Assembly (NCBI RefSeq): GCF_900129555.1
Contig: NZ_FQWC01000005.1
Location: 248,001 to 312,000 of the forward strand
Reading direction: 5' to 3'
DNA from: Flavobacterium defluvii
GTDB taxonomy: Bacteria > Bacteroidota > Bacteroidia > Flavobacteriales > Flavobacteriaceae
DNA: 64,000 nucleotides
Numbering within the stretch: position 1 is the first letter of the stretch; each line of letters starts with the position of its first letter. Below the pieces are notes generated by a model. It searched no databases, had not been told where the DNA came from, and worked only from the letters and a program-made list of their open reading frames with translations. Shown here in pieces: positions 1 through 9,836 of this stretch. The position numbers and the translations under genes were made by a program.

Positions 1-115
1 TTTTAATGATTGGTATCAGAGAAAAAAAAACACAATTGATTTAGCTGAGTTTAATTTGAGTTGAGTTTTCGCCAACAATTCACCAGTTCTCTATCGCTCG
101 GTCGTGGCGGAAAAA

Positions 116-478
116 TTATTTTTTAAAAGTTCCAAAATGCCACAAAACCCCAGACGGATCGTGGAGAAAACATTCGCTCCCCCAATCTAAATGACGTGTT
201 GGTGTTAGTTTTACGCCATATTTTTCAGTTAAGTTTAAGGCAAAAAGTTCGTTATAATAACGCTCAGCGTCATCAACTTCAAGGAAAATCATCGTATTTT
301 CAATCCAGTTTTTATCATAATAATCTTGTAGATAAAAAGCCGTATCTCCTGATTTAAAAACTGAAAAATTAGATTCTAAAACTACTTCTTCAAAACCTAA
401 ATCACGATAAAAGCTTCTCGAAACTTCGAAATTTTTAGCGCCTATAAATGGTCGTATTGATTTTATGCTGTGGTTCAT
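116..478 (-). CDS. VOC-family (glyoxalase/bleomycin-resistance fold) protein
   Basis: A 120-residue protein with the pattern of single-domain VOC proteins: an N-terminal strand (RPFIGAKNFEVSRSFYRDLG) followed by a helix, and a C-terminal strand ending in DPSGVLWHFG. This resembles bleomycin-resistance/glyoxalase-like members, which use paired beta-alpha-beta-beta-beta modules and usually dimerise. One module pair fits the length. The usual metal-ligand set is not clear, so neither substrate nor enzymatic activity can be assigned. It is transcribed on the minus strand and ends about 55 bp upstream of the antiporter stop region; the two may be co-transcribed or independent. Confidence 0.8.
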   Translation of the reverse strand: MNHSIKSIRPFIGAKNFEVSRSFYRDLGFEEVVLESNFSVFKSGDTAFYLQDYYDKNWIENTMIFLEVDDAERYYNELFALNLTEKYGVKLTPTRHLDWGSECFLHDPSGVLWHFGTFKK

Positions 479-533
479 TTCAATTGATATTAATTATTTT
501 TTTAAACTTGCTAACCTATCAAAAAAAATATTT

Positions 534-2681
534 TTACCCCTTCTTCAAAATACTTCCTAAACCACGTCCAATCTGCTCAATAGCTTCCAGACTTTTGGTT
601 AATGGAGTTGCGGTAAAATCTTCATAAGCATCCATCGAACTAATTTTACGATCGTCTTGCGGATAAACCAGAATGATATTATTATCGTTGAAGAATTTTT
701 CGAACTTTTGCGGCAGTCTGTCAAAAATAGAATGATATGAAACGGAACCTTTTCTCGATAAATTGAAAACAATTAAATCTGTTGGTTTAATTTCATCAGA
801 AATAGCTTCAAAATCATCCCATTCTGTAACAGATTTAAAACCTAATTTAGCATTTAATCGAAGGTTATTGGCAATTTGCTGAATAGTTTGATGCGTTTTA
901 TATTCGGCATAAAGAACTATCGGAATACTTAATTCCTGTGACAATCTGCATATTTTTTGTAATAAAAGCTGAAACCCAATTCCTCTTTCTGAAAAAGGCG
1001 GACAAATAAAAACCAATCTTTTATCTTCAATAAAATTTCGCTGAAACCTGCTTATAAATAAACTTTTATCAACATTGTTTATAATCGAATCAACATTTTC
1101 TCCAAAAATTTTGTCTAAGAAACCGGTCTTTTTCGGCCAGCCCACAATCACAATATCCGACATTATTTCTTTGGAAGTTCTTGCAATTCCGCTCGCAGGA
1201 TTATGGTCAATTCTAGCAATTGTATTTATTTTCACTTCAGATGCAGATCCCTGAATTACAAATTTATCAACTGCTTTTCTGTATTTTAAAATGTTTTTTT
1301 CGGCCTGATCGTTATTAGGAACAATTGTTAAAAGCGTAACCGGATTTGATGATTTTTTATCTTTTATCAAAAGTGCAAAATCAAGCAAACTGGCTGCTGC
1401 CGAAGTTTTTGCTAACGGAATTAAAATATGTTCATCTAAAATTTGATCGCTTCCTTCATTTTCATGCGAAATCTCCTCTTCGCAAATTGCAATCTTTTTA
1501 GCTGCCTTTTCGGTTGCAAAGGAGGCAACAATACAGGTTATCAGAATTAAAATAATAGTTCCGTTTAAAATATTCTCATCCAAAATTTTAGCCTTAAAAC
1601 CAACTAAAATTACAGCAAGTGTTGCCGCGGCATGCGCACTGCTCAGACCAAAAATAAGCTGTCTTTCGGTTTTGCTGTATTTAAAAACGACTTGAGTAAA
1701 AAATGCTGCAATCCATTTCCCAAAAATAGCAACAACACTCAAAGTTGCGGCCACAATTAGAGCCATTGGACCACTCAAAATCACACTTACATCTACCAGC
1801 ATTCCAACAGAAATAAGAAAGAAAGGAATAAACAATGAATTCCCTATAAATTCAATTCTGTTCATTAAAGCTGATGAATGCGGTATTAATGGATTTAATG
1901 CCAAACCTGCAACGAAAGCGCCAATAATTGGTTCTACTCCAGCCACTTCCGCTAAAAACGCTGCAAAGAATACGACAGACAATACAAAAATATAATGGGC
2001 GTGTTTTTCGCTTTCAAGCTTTTTAAAAAACCATTTGGCAATTCTCGGAATCAGTAAAAACATAATGGCAGAGAAAATGGCCAAAGAAACGCCTAATTTT
2101 ATCCAAAAAGCCTGATTTAAGCTTCCCTGAGCGCTTCCCATAATTACGGCCAAAATTATTAAAACTGCAGTATCGGTTAAAATTGTTCCTCCAACAGTTA
2201 TGGCAACGGCCTGATTTTTTGCAATTCCGAGTTTGCTCACAATTGGATAAGCTACCAAAGTGTGTGTCGCAAACATACTGGCTGTTAAAAAACTGGCATT
2301 AAAATCATATTTTAGCAAGTAAAAACAAACCGGAAAACCAATAGAAAGTGGTAAAATGAAGGTAAAAAATCCAAACAATAAACTTTTGTTTCTATTAGCT
2401 TTAAATTCGTTCATATCAAGTTCAAGACCGGCAATAAACATGATATACAAAAGTCCGATTGTCGAAAATAAATCGACTGCAGAGTTTTTAGCCAAAATAT
2501 TCAATCCGTGCGGGCCAATAATAACTCCGGAAATAATCAAACCAATAATTCCGGGAATATTTATTTTTTTAAGCAAAATCGGCGACAGCAAAATAATAAA
2601 AAGTATTAATGAAAAAATCAATACCGGATTGCTTAAAGGAAGTTCAAATTCGTGTAAAAAATGCTTGAAAAATTCTATCAT
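534..2681 (-). CDS. CPA2-family cation:proton antiporter with C-terminal USP-like region
   Basis: A 715-residue inner-membrane protein. The first ~390 residues contain about 12 hydrophobic segments of the KefB/NapA type, with the family-typical stretch GVIIGPHGL near residue 55 and an acidic glycine-rich segment EPIIGAFVAGLAL near 250. The C-terminal ~310 residues are soluble and read like tandem universal-stress-protein domains (HILIPLAKTSAAASLL; DIVIVGWPKK), an arrangement common in Bacteroidota antiporters. The expected role is exchange of Na+ or K+ for H+; the ion cannot be read from sequence. It is transcribed divergently from sdaA across a 319-bp gap. Confidence 0.9.
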   Translation of the reverse strand: MIEFFKHFLHEFELPLSNPVLIFSLILFIILLSPILLKKINIPGIIGLIISGVIIGPHGLNILAKNSAVDLFSTIGLLYIMFIAGLELDMNEFKANRNKSLLFGFFTFILPLSIGFPVCFYLLKYDFNASFLTASMFATHTLVAYPIVSKLGIAKNQAVAITVGGTILTDTAVLIILAVIMGSAQGSLNQAFWIKLGVSLAIFSAIMFLLIPRIAKWFFKKLESEKHAHYIFVLSVVFFAAFLAEVAGVEPIIGAFVAGLALNPLIPHSSALMNRIEFIGNSLFIPFFLISVGMLVDVSVILSGPMALIVAATLSVVAIFGKWIAAFFTQVVFKYSKTERQLIFGLSSAHAAATLAVILVGFKAKILDENILNGTIILILITCIVASFATEKAAKKIAICEEEISHENEGSDQILDEHILIPLAKTSAAASLLDFALLIKDKKSSNPVTLLTIVPNNDQAEKNILKYRKAVDKFVIQGSASEVKINTIARIDHNPASGIARTSKEIMSDIVIVGWPKKTGFLDKIFGENVDSIINNVDKSLFISRFQRNFIEDKRLVFICPPFSERGIGFQLLLQKICRLSQELSIPIVLYAEYKTHQTIQQIANNLRLNAKLGFKSVTEWDDFEAISDEIKPTDLIVFNLSRKGSVSYHSIFDRLPQKFEKFFNDNNIILVYPQDDRKISSMDAYEDFTATPLTKSLEAIEQIGRGLGSILKKG

Positions 2682-3000
2682 AATGTAATTTTATCTTTTT
2701 GTGGTATTCTAAATTTTCGTAAAAAGACATTGCTAGAATTAAAACGAAATCATCTGAAGTTTCGGTTAATTGCAATTTTTAGATAATTAAAAGAAACAGC
2801 AGATTTAGAGAGTTGCATCTTTACAAAAATACCGAAAAAAGGTTAACTTTTTACGAAAACCCCATATTACGGAATTAAATTTATTTCGTTGCCAAATTAT
2901 TAAAATTTAATATCTTTTTTAACAAATACGCAAGATTAACATTCAAAATTAATACATCATTGCATTATTCAATTATCTTTGTCTTAACAAAACTTGAACA
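2682..3000. other. Divergent intergenic region, antiporter / sdaA
   Basis: A 319-bp AT-rich gap between divergent genes. The only element I can point to is the -7 box for sdaA near its right end. No structured RNA or repeat was seen. Confidence 0.5.
2974..2981 (+). promoter_or_regulatory. Bacteroidota -7 box of sdaA
   Basis: TATCTTTG matches the TAnnTTTG consensus and lies 19 bp upstream of the sdaA start codon, predicting a very short 5' leader. Confidence 0.6.
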
Positions 3001-4428
3001 ATGGAAGAATGTATCTCTGTTTTTGATATGCTTAAAATTGGCGTTGGCCCTTCAAGCTCACATACTTTAGGTCCGTGGAGAGCCGCCGAACGTTTTTTAG
3101 AAGAGTTAAAAAACGAATCGATTTTAGATCAGGTTAAACGTGTAAAAGTTGATTTATACGGTTCCCTTTCTTTGACCGGAAAAGGACATGCTACTGATTT
3201 ATCTGTTATGCTTGGTTTGAGTGGACAGGATCCTGAATATATTCCGGTTGAAAATATTGCCGGAATTATTAAAACTATCGAAGACACAAACGAGATTCAT
3301 CTCGCAAACGAATATAAAATTCCGTTTTATTTTCTTCAGGACATTGTTTTCAATAAAGAATTTCTTCCTTTCCATGCAAATGGATTAAAATTTACGGCCT
3401 ACAAAGAAGATGATTCTGAATACGAATCTACTTTTTATTCTATCGGTGGTGGATTTGTGGTAAAAGAAGAACGCGAAAATGCCAAAATCAAAGAAGTTAT
3501 AAAATGTGCTTTCCCTTTTCCGGTTCAAAATGCGGTTGAACTTTTAAACTATACTATTTCTGAAAACAAATCGATTTCTGAAATCGTATATGAAAATGAA
3601 AAATCGATGCGTTCTGAAGAGGAAATCCATTCAGAATTAATGCGTATTTGGAATACAATGCTGGAGTGCATGTACATTGGCTGTCATTCAGAAGGAATTC
3701 TTCCTGGCGGCTTACATGTTCGCAGACGCGCTTTTGATATGCATCAAAATTTAATTGGACTTTCTAATTATACAGATCCTCAATCGTGGCTTCAGGAAAT
3801 TAGAAAAACCGAGGTTAAATTTCGTCAAATTTTAAAATGGGTAAGCTGTTTTGCACTGGCTGTAAACGAAGTAAATGCTTCTTTAGGCCGGGTAGTTACG
3901 GCACCAACCAACGGAAGCGCAGGCGTTATTCCAGCGGTTTTAATGTATTATATGGTTATTGAAAATCATAATGCAGGCGAAAAAGAAATCAAACAATTTT
4001 TGATGGTTGCCGGAGAAATTGGAAGTATCTTTAAGAAAGGTTCTACCATTTCTGCCGCAATGGGTGGCTGTCAGGCCGAAATTGGCGTTTCGTCATCGAT
4101 GGCGGCGGCGGCACTTTGCGAATTAATGGGCGGAACTCCGGCTCAGGTTTTAATGGCGGCAGAAATTGCAATGGAACATCATCTTGGCTTAACCTGTGAT
4201 CCAATTGGCGGTCTGGTTCAGATTCCGTGCATTGAAAGAAATACAATGGGTGCCATAAAAGCCATTAATGCCGCCGAACTGGCTCTTGAAACCGATTCTA
4301 AAAATGCAAAAGTTCCTCTGGATAAAGTAATTGGAACAATGTGGGAAACTGCAAAAGACATGAATTCTAAATACAAAGAAACTTCAGAAGGCGGACTGGC
4401 AATTGCCGTAAATATGGCCGATTGCTAA
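3001..4428 (+). CDS. sdaA: L-serine ammonia-lyase (iron-sulfur type)
   Basis: A 475-residue single-chain serine dehydratase that converts L-serine to pyruvate and ammonia. The N-terminal beta domain opens with [17 protein letters not shown], and the alpha domain starts near residue 180. The [4Fe-4S] cysteines expected in this oxygen-sensitive family are visible in the MGGCQAE segment and in the [12 protein letters not shown] segment; TAPTNGSAG is the substrate-binding loop. The length is normal for the fused alpha-beta form. It is monocistronic, followed by a hairpin at 4437-4482, then the SH3 gene. Confidence 0.96.
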   Translation: MEECISVFDMLKIGVGPSSSHTLGPWRAAERFLEELKNESILDQVKRVKVDLYGSLSLTGKGHATDLSVMLGLSGQDPEYIPVENIAGIIKTIEDTNEIHLANEYKIPFYFLQDIVFNKEFLPFHANGLKFTAYKEDDSEYESTFYSIGGGFVVKEERENAKIKEVIKCAFPFPVQNAVELLNYTISENKSISEIVYENEKSMRSEEEIHSELMRIWNTMLECMYIGCHSEGILPGGLHVRRRAFDMHQNLIGLSNYTDPQSWLQEIRKTEVKFRQILKWVSCFALAVNEVNASLGRVVTAPTNGSAGVIPAVLMYYMVIENHNAGEKEIKQFLMVAGEIGSIFKKGSTISAAMGGCQAEIGVSSSMAAAALCELMGGTPAQVLMAAEIAMEHHLGLTCDPIGGLVQIPCIERNTMGAIKAINAAELALETDSKNAKVPLDKVIGTMWETAKDMNSKYKETSEGGLAIAVNMADC

Positions 4429-4436
4429 AAAATTTA

Positions 4437-4482
4437 TTACCACAGATTAATAAATCTGAAAAGATTTTTAATTTGTGGTAAA
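4437..4482 (+). terminator. Hairpin after sdaA
   Basis: TTACCACA ... TGTGGTAA arms enclose an A/T-rich loop immediately after the sdaA stop codon. The right arm is followed by A residues rather than a T tract, so termination is plausible but not certain. Confidence 0.4.
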
Positions 4483-4497
4483 AAACAAAAATACTTC

Positions 4498-5691
4498 ATG
4501 AAAAAATTCTACTTCTTACTTGCATTTTTCTGCTCAATTTTACTGCATTCACAAGAACGATATTTTATTAATTCAGATACTCGTCTATATACTTCTGCGA
4601 ATACTTCTAATTTTTTAGGTTATTTTAAATACGGTGCTCAAGTACAATTATTATCAGAAAATTTAAATGGATGGTATAAAGTCCAGGCTGATAATTTAAC
4701 CGAAGGATATGTTCCGGGTAAATTTATATCCAAGTCATTAAATGCAAGTGATATTAAAACCACAGATCCTGAGAATCCAATTATTTTTGGAGGCGATAAT
4801 TATCACGGCAGTAATCATCTTTTTGTATTGGCCGCTGGTTTAAAAGCAAGAAGTTTACCTGATAAAAATTCAAAAATTAGAGAAATTTTATTTACAGGAG
4901 ATCCTGTTACTATTGATTATCTTCCAAAAAATGAAGACGAATGGGTTAATATATCCGGAAGTTTTGATCCCGAATATGCTAGATTTACGTTAAGAAAATT
5001 TGTTGGAAAAAGACCTGACATGAAGGTTTTACTAAAAGACTTTGATAATTTAAACGTAGAAAATATAGCTGACCGAAAAACGATCAGCGAACGAATTGTT
5101 GAACTGGCATGGAATAGCGACAAAACTACTCTGCTTCCGGCGTATCAAAGATATTACGAAGTTATCAAGCAATTAAACGATCCTAAACTTCTTGCTGATA
5201 CCGAATTGAATATGGCTATAGCCAGGGGTTTAATGAAATCTAAAAAGGCAGAAGAAATTTTTGCATTTACCAAAAAAGCAGAATTCAGCCTGAAAGGGAC
5301 AAAAACAAGATCATTGTATTTATCTCAAACCGAATTAGTAAAAATCTTTGGAAAACCAACAAAAAAAGCAAATGTCAGCGATGAATGCGGCATTTATTTA
5401 AGTGATTTATTTTACTATTATCCTGACTTAGAAGTTTCTGTTGATGAAAAGAAAAATCAGGCCGAAATTGTAAAGGTCTTCATAAACGAAAACAACAAAT
5501 TGATTATTAACGCAAACTCAATTTTAGATAATTCGATATCAGAAAAAGCTTTCATTGAAAAATATGGAACTTATATCGAAGCTTCGTTAAAATCGCCTCA
5601 TAAATATTCTATTGTAATGGAAGACAGTCAGTTTAGATTAGAATTTAAAGACGGAAAACTTTTTTCTGTCGAAATATTCTTTTATTGCTGA
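4498..5691 (+). CDS. Secreted protein with two bacterial SH3-like domains
   Basis: A 397-residue protein. [19 protein letters not shown] is a signal peptide with probable cleavage after the Ser-Gln region. Two SH3b-like modules follow: residues ~22-80 ([15 protein letters not shown] ... GWYKVQ ... GYVPGKFI) and ~105-165 ([14 protein letters not shown] ... EWVNISG). The remainder is a largely alpha/beta C-terminal region that I do not recognise. SH3b domains in secreted proteins usually contact cell-wall or surface ligands. It ends 50 bp before panB and may be read together with it, though no shared function is evident. Confidence 0.75.
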   Translation: MKKFYFLLAFFCSILLHSQERYFINSDTRLYTSANTSNFLGYFKYGAQVQLLSENLNGWYKVQADNLTEGYVPGKFISKSLNASDIKTTDPENPIIFGGDNYHGSNHLFVLAAGLKARSLPDKNSKIREILFTGDPVTIDYLPKNEDEWVNISGSFDPEYARFTLRKFVGKRPDMKVLLKDFDNLNVENIADRKTISERIVELAWNSDKTTLLPAYQRYYEVIKQLNDPKLLADTELNMAIARGLMKSKKAEEIFAFTKKAEFSLKGTKTRSLYLSQTELVKIFGKPTKKANVSDECGIYLSDLFYYYPDLEVSVDEKKNQAEIVKVFINENNKLIINANSILDNSISEKAFIEKYGTYIEASLKSPHKYSIVMEDSQFRLEFKDGKLFSVEIFFYC

Positions 5692-5741
5692 TTCCCTTTT
5701 TACAATTATTCAATACTTTTACATTATCAAAAAAAATTAAA

Positions 5742-6560
5742 ATGTCAGTAGCAAAAAAAGATTATAAAAGAATCACAACAAAGTCATTAATTGAAATGAA
5801 AAGCAACGGAGAAAAAATCTCTATGCTTACCGCGTATGATTATACAATGGCTAAAATTGTTGATACTGCCGGAGTCGATGTGATTCTAGTAGGAGATTCT
5901 GCTTCAAACGTTATGGCGGGTCACGAAACGACTCTGCCAATTACTTTAGATCAAATGATTTATCATGCTTCCTCTGTAGTTCGTGCTGTAGAAAGAGGTT
6001 TGGTTGTTGTAGATTTACCTTTCGGAAGCTACCAGTCTGACCCTAAAGAAGCTTTGCGTTCTGCTATCAGAATTATGAAAGAAAGCGGCGGACATGCTGT
6101 TAAATTAGAAGGTGGGAAAGAAATTAAAGAATCTATCAAAAAAATATTGAATGCGGGAATTCCGGTTATGGGACATTTGGGTTTAACACCTCAATCAATC
6201 TATAAATTTGGAACATACAGCGTTCGCGCAAAAGAAGAACAAGAAGCCGAAAAACTTATCGAAGATGCTCAAATGCTTGAAAAAGTAGGATGTTTTGCAG
6301 TTGTTCTTGAAAAAATCCCTGCAGATTTGGCTGAAAAAGTTGCAAAAAGCATCTCAATCCCAGTTATCGGAATTGGTGCCGGCGGCGGCGTTGACGGTCA
6401 GGTTTTGGTCATTCACGACATGCTGGGAATGAATAATGAATTCAGTCCGCGTTTTCTTCGTCGTTATTTAAATTTATATGAGTTAATGACAAAAGCTATT
6501 GGTCAATATGCTGCTGATGTCAAGTCTAGTGATTTTCCTAATGCTGGGGAACAATATTAA
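5742..6560 (+). CDS. panB: 3-methyl-2-oxobutanoate hydroxymethyltransferase
   Basis: The first committed enzyme of pantothenate (coenzyme A) synthesis: it transfers a hydroxymethyl group from 5,10-methylene-THF to 2-oxoisovalerate, giving ketopantoate. Family signatures are [20 protein letters not shown] near the N-terminus (metal-binding Asp, Gly-His), VKLEGG, and the GHLGLTPQS segment. I chose the ATG at 5742 ([13 protein letters not shown]...) rather than an in-frame upstream one at 5685, because the upstream stretch overlaps the previous gene and is not conserved-looking. The resulting 272 residues is the normal length. panC and panD are not in the window. Confidence 0.95.
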   Translation: MSVAKKDYKRITTKSLIEMKSNGEKISMLTAYDYTMAKIVDTAGVDVILVGDSASNVMAGHETTLPITLDQMIYHASSVVRAVERGLVVVDLPFGSYQSDPKEALRSAIRIMKESGGHAVKLEGGKEIKESIKKILNAGIPVMGHLGLTPQSIYKFGTYSVRAKEEQEAEKLIEDAQMLEKVGCFAVVLEKIPADLAEKVAKSISIPVIGIGAGGGVDGQVLVIHDMLGMNNEFSPRFLRRYLNLYELMTKAIGQYAADVKSSDFPNAGEQY

Positions 6561-6655
6561 TTTTTTTTGAGGCTCTAAGTCGCTAAGGTTCTGAGATACT
6601 AAGGTTTTAAACTCAAAGAGACAAGGCAGCAAAGACTCAAAGGTTTACATAAATT

Positions 6656-6690
6656 GCCTCCAGCTTTAGCTGGAGGTTTATTTTTAATTT
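6656..6690 (+). terminator. Repeat-type hairpin after panB
   Basis: CCTCCAGC-TTTA-GCTGGAGG followed by T-rich sequence. It is a strong stem that may terminate panB transcription; the flanking sequence (6570-6650) resembles degenerate intergenic repeats found elsewhere in this window. Confidence 0.55.
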
Positions 6691-6739
6691 CTCTAATGGC
6701 TTTAGCCAAATTTTCTCCAATCTAAATTTCAATTAAAAA

Positions 6740-7429
6740 ATGAAAATTCTTTCTAACAAAAGTAATTTACAGATACTTCATGAAGACAATCACATTATTG
6801 TGGTTAACAAACGTGTGGGTGATATTGTGCAAGGAGACAAAACTGGCGACAAACCTTTATCAGACATTGTGAAACAATATATTAAAGAGAAATACAACAA
6901 ACCCGGGGATGTATTTTTAGGGGTAATTCATCGTTTGGACAGGCCCACAACGGGAATTGTTGTTTTTGCCAGAACCAGTAAAGCTTTATCACGAATGAAT
7001 GAGTTGTTCAGCAATCGTGAAACTAAAAAAACATATTGGGCTGTAGTAAAGAATAAACCTGCCGAAGCATCGGCCAAATTGGTTCATTATTTAAAAAGAA
7101 ACGAAAAAAACAATACTTCAAAAGCGCATTTAAAAGAAGTTCCGGATAGTAAACTGGCAAGTTTGGATTATAAAATAATCAAGGAACTTCAAAACTATAC
7201 GGCTCTGGAAATTAATCTTCACACTGGGCGTCATCATCAAATCAGGGCACAATTGTCGGCAATTGGTTCTCCAATAAAAGGGGATTTAAAATATGGTTTT
7301 GACCGAAGTAACCCCGACGGCGGAATTCATCTTCATGCCAGAAAACTCGTTTTTATCCATCCGGTTTCAAAAGAAAACATCACTATTATTGCTCCGGTTC
7401 CTGATGAAACGGTTTGGAAAGCGGTATGA
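6740..7429 (+). CDS. RluA-family pseudouridine synthase
   Basis: A 229-residue protein of the RluA/RluC/RluD superfamily, which isomerises uridine to pseudouridine in rRNA or tRNA. The catalytic motif HRLDRPTTGIVVFA (residues ~69-82) carries the essential Asp. HTGRHHQIRAQLSAIGSPIKGD is the second conserved motif. There is no S4 RNA-binding domain; the protein starts directly with the catalytic fold (LQILHEDNHIIVVNK), as in RluA/TruC-type enzymes. The exact RNA target cannot be read from sequence. It stands between panB and an aldehyde dehydrogenase with its own upstream region. Confidence 0.92.
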   Translation: MKILSNKSNLQILHEDNHIIVVNKRVGDIVQGDKTGDKPLSDIVKQYIKEKYNKPGDVFLGVIHRLDRPTTGIVVFARTSKALSRMNELFSNRETKKTYWAVVKNKPAEASAKLVHYLKRNEKNNTSKAHLKEVPDSKLASLDYKIIKELQNYTALEINLHTGRHHQIRAQLSAIGSPIKGDLKYGFDRSNPDGGIHLHARKLVFIHPVSKENITIIAPVPDETVWKAV

Positions 7430-7505
7430 TTTTTATGATTAAATTGTAATTTTTTTAATTTTTATCGATTAACTTGCATATCCTAAAAAACAAGCTAATC
7501 AGGAA

Positions 7506-8834
7506 ATGGACTTCAAAAACGACATCGGATACAGAAAAGAAACGCTGAAAAAGTTATTACATAACATTAAAGAAAGCGAAGATTTAATTGTAAAAGCTTT
7601 ATACGATGATTTTAAAAAACCTGAATTTGAAGCGGTTTTAACTGAAACGAATTATGTTATTTCGGAATTAAAAGATACTATTAAGAACATTAATTCCTGG
7701 GCAAAACCAAAACGTGTCTTTCCTTCTATTCTTAACTTTCCTTCTTCAGACTATATTTATAAAGAACCTTACGGAAAGGTTTTAGTAATTGCTCCGTGGA
7801 ATTATCCGTTTCAACTAGCTTTATGTCCTTTAATTTCTGCTGTTGCAGCAGGAAACAGGGTCGTATTAAAACCTTCAGAACTTACTCCGCATACTTCTTC
7901 TGTCATTGCCAAAATTATTCAAAAAACATTTCATGTTAACCATGTTGAAGTTTTTGAAGGCGGTGTTGAAGTTTCAAATAAATTATTAGCCGAACGCTGG
8001 GATTATATCTTTTTTACCGGAAGTGTTTCTGTTGGAAAAATCGTTGCAAAAGCTGCAGCCGAAAATCTGACTCCAGTAACTTTAGAGTTAGGAGGAAAAA
8101 ATCCTTGTGTTATCGATGAAACGGCAAATTTAAAATTAGCCGCAAAAAGAATTGTCTGGGGAAAATTTATAAATGCCGGACAAACCTGTATCGCTCCGGA
8201 TTATATTTTAATCCAGAAAAACATGAAAGTCAATTTTATTTCGTTTTTAATGGAAGAAATTGTAAAAGCTTATGGAAAAAAAATAGACAAATCTCCAGAT
8301 TTTGCACGAATAATAAATACTAAAAACTGGGTTCGTTTAGATCAGATGATTGAACGCGAAAAAGTAATTTTTGGAGGAGAAACCAATCACGACAAATTAT
8401 ATATTTCTCCAACTTTAATTGAAGAACCTAGTCTGGACAGTCCGGTTATGAAAGAAGAAATATTTGGACCAATTTTGCCAATTCTAACTTATGAAACAGA
8501 ATCTGACATTCACAACGTAATTAGTAAGTACGAAAAACCTCTCGCATTTTATATTTTTAGCGAAAATAAATCATTTGCTAAAAAATTAATTGCAAATTAC
8601 TCTTTTGGAGGAGGTTGCATAAACGATACAGTAGTCCATTTTTCTAATAAAAGACTGCCTTTTGGCGGTGTCGGTCATAGCGGAATTGGTGCTTATCACG
8701 GTAAATTGAGCTTTGATATTTTCTCTCATCACAAAGCGATGGTCAAAAAGGGCAACTGGCTTGATCTGCCTATGCGTTACGCACCTTACAAAGATAAACT
8801 GGCTCCAATAAAACGCATTTTAGACTGGCTTTAA
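7506..8834 (+). CDS. Aldehyde dehydrogenase (ALDH3-like)
   Basis: A 442-residue NAD(P)-dependent aldehyde dehydrogenase of the shorter class. The motifs are LELGGKNPCVI with the general-base Glu (~residue 197) and NAGQTCIAPDYIL with the nucleophilic Cys (~231). KEEIFGPILPIL is the usual C-terminal signature. The length and the C-terminal tail PIKRILDWL resemble fatty-aldehyde (ALDH3) types that oxidise medium- to long-chain aldehydes, but the substrate is an inference. Confidence 0.93.
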   Translation: MDFKNDIGYRKETLKKLLHNIKESEDLIVKALYDDFKKPEFEAVLTETNYVISELKDTIKNINSWAKPKRVFPSILNFPSSDYIYKEPYGKVLVIAPWNYPFQLALCPLISAVAAGNRVVLKPSELTPHTSSVIAKIIQKTFHVNHVEVFEGGVEVSNKLLAERWDYIFFTGSVSVGKIVAKAAAENLTPVTLELGGKNPCVIDETANLKLAAKRIVWGKFINAGQTCIAPDYILIQKNMKVNFISFLMEEIVKAYGKKIDKSPDFARIINTKNWVRLDQMIEREKVIFGGETNHDKLYISPTLIEEPSLDSPVMKEEIFGPILPILTYETESDIHNVISKYEKPLAFYIFSENKSFAKKLIANYSFGGGCINDTVVHFSNKRLPFGGVGHSGIGAYHGKLSFDIFSHHKAMVKKGNWLDLPMRYAPYKDKLAPIKRILDWL

Positions 8835-8950
8835 ATTACTAAACAATTTTAGTAATGTTTGTAGATTTTTATTCGAAATTGATTTAAAATATTATATTTA
8901 CGTCAACAATTATTTAAGATTAGGAATATAATACAACTCTACTTTTTAAA

Positions 8951-9745
8951 ATGAAATCTACACTTGAACAAATTGAGGACATCAAAAGAGATGGCTATTC
9001 AATAGATTTTTCTAATGTTTTTAATGATGCTTTTGAAAACTATAAAAAAATAGCTGTTTATTCCGGGATAGTAATGTTAGTATTAACCCTTGTTCTTTTT
9101 TTACTATTTACAGTATTAGGAACAATTTTTGGTGATTTAAAAGGCTGGTCAGAAAATTTGGTTAAAATTCTTGGAAACCAAAATACATCTTCAGTAGAAT
9201 ATATAATTCTGATCGCTTCAATAACATTTATAACTGCTTTATTTACTCCTTTTGGCGCTGGATTTTTAAAAATGGCACAATATGCAGATAAAGACCAGAA
9301 ATTTGATTTTGCGGCCATTTTCAGTTATTATAAAGCACCTTATGTATTCCCATTAATTTCTACAGCTTTTATTTTAGGAGTTGTAAGCGGTTCGATTTCT
9401 TATTTTTTCGAAAGCGTGGGAGCTGGCTTTGCAGGCACTGCATTTTCATTGTTTATTTCCTACTTTACATTTTTTACAATTCCACTAATTGTTTTTGGAA
9501 ATTTAAATGTTTTTAGCGCTATTAAATCAAGTTTAATCCTTGTAAGCAAAAACCCAATAACTATTTTTGGCCTTTTTATTATAGGTTATATTGGCTCAGT
9601 TGTAGGGGTTGTTATCTGCGTTGTCGGGGTGTTTTTTACAGCCGTATTCAATACCTCTATAACTTACGCAGCTTATTTTTCTATTTTTGATGATGAAGAA
9701 AAACGAGATCCGATTGACTCAATCGGCAGATCGGATTTAGAATAA
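8951..9745 (+). CDS. Multi-pass membrane protein of unknown function
   Basis: A 264-residue protein with about six hydrophobic helices (for example IAVYSGIVMLVLTLVLFLLF, ITFITALFTPFGAGF and GLFIIGYIGSVVGVVICVVG). A short cytoplasmic N-terminus and a charged C-terminus (DDEEKRDPIDSIGRSDLE) flank them. The arrangement is like the DUF4013/glycerophosphoryl-diesterase-membrane-domain proteins of Bacteroidota, but I cannot assign a role. A strong terminator follows. Confidence 0.65.
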   Translation: MKSTLEQIEDIKRDGYSIDFSNVFNDAFENYKKIAVYSGIVMLVLTLVLFLLFTVLGTIFGDLKGWSENLVKILGNQNTSSVEYIILIASITFITALFTPFGAGFLKMAQYADKDQKFDFAAIFSYYKAPYVFPLISTAFILGVVSGSISYFFESVGAGFAGTAFSLFISYFTFFTIPLIVFGNLNVFSAIKSSLILVSKNPITIFGLFIIGYIGSVVGVVICVVGVFFTAVFNTSITYAAYFSIFDDEEKRDPIDSIGRSDLE

Positions 9746-9751
9746 AACAAA

Positions 9752-9798
9752 AATTCTAAGAATTTAAAGAGCCTGACCATCTCTTTAAATTAGAATTT
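9752..9798 (+). terminator. Rho-independent terminator
   Basis: Arms AATTTAAAGAG ... CTCTTTAAATT with flanking complementary A/T sequence and a T-rich right side, right after the membrane-protein gene. Confidence 0.65.
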
Positions 9799-9836
9799 TA
9801 ATTGCTATTTACTAAACCAAACTTACCCCAAAATCT

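Noticed and set aside
4043..4246. Antisense open frame inside sdaA
   Set aside because: It lies wholly within a well-recognised gene, has arginine/proline-rich shadow composition and no promoter.
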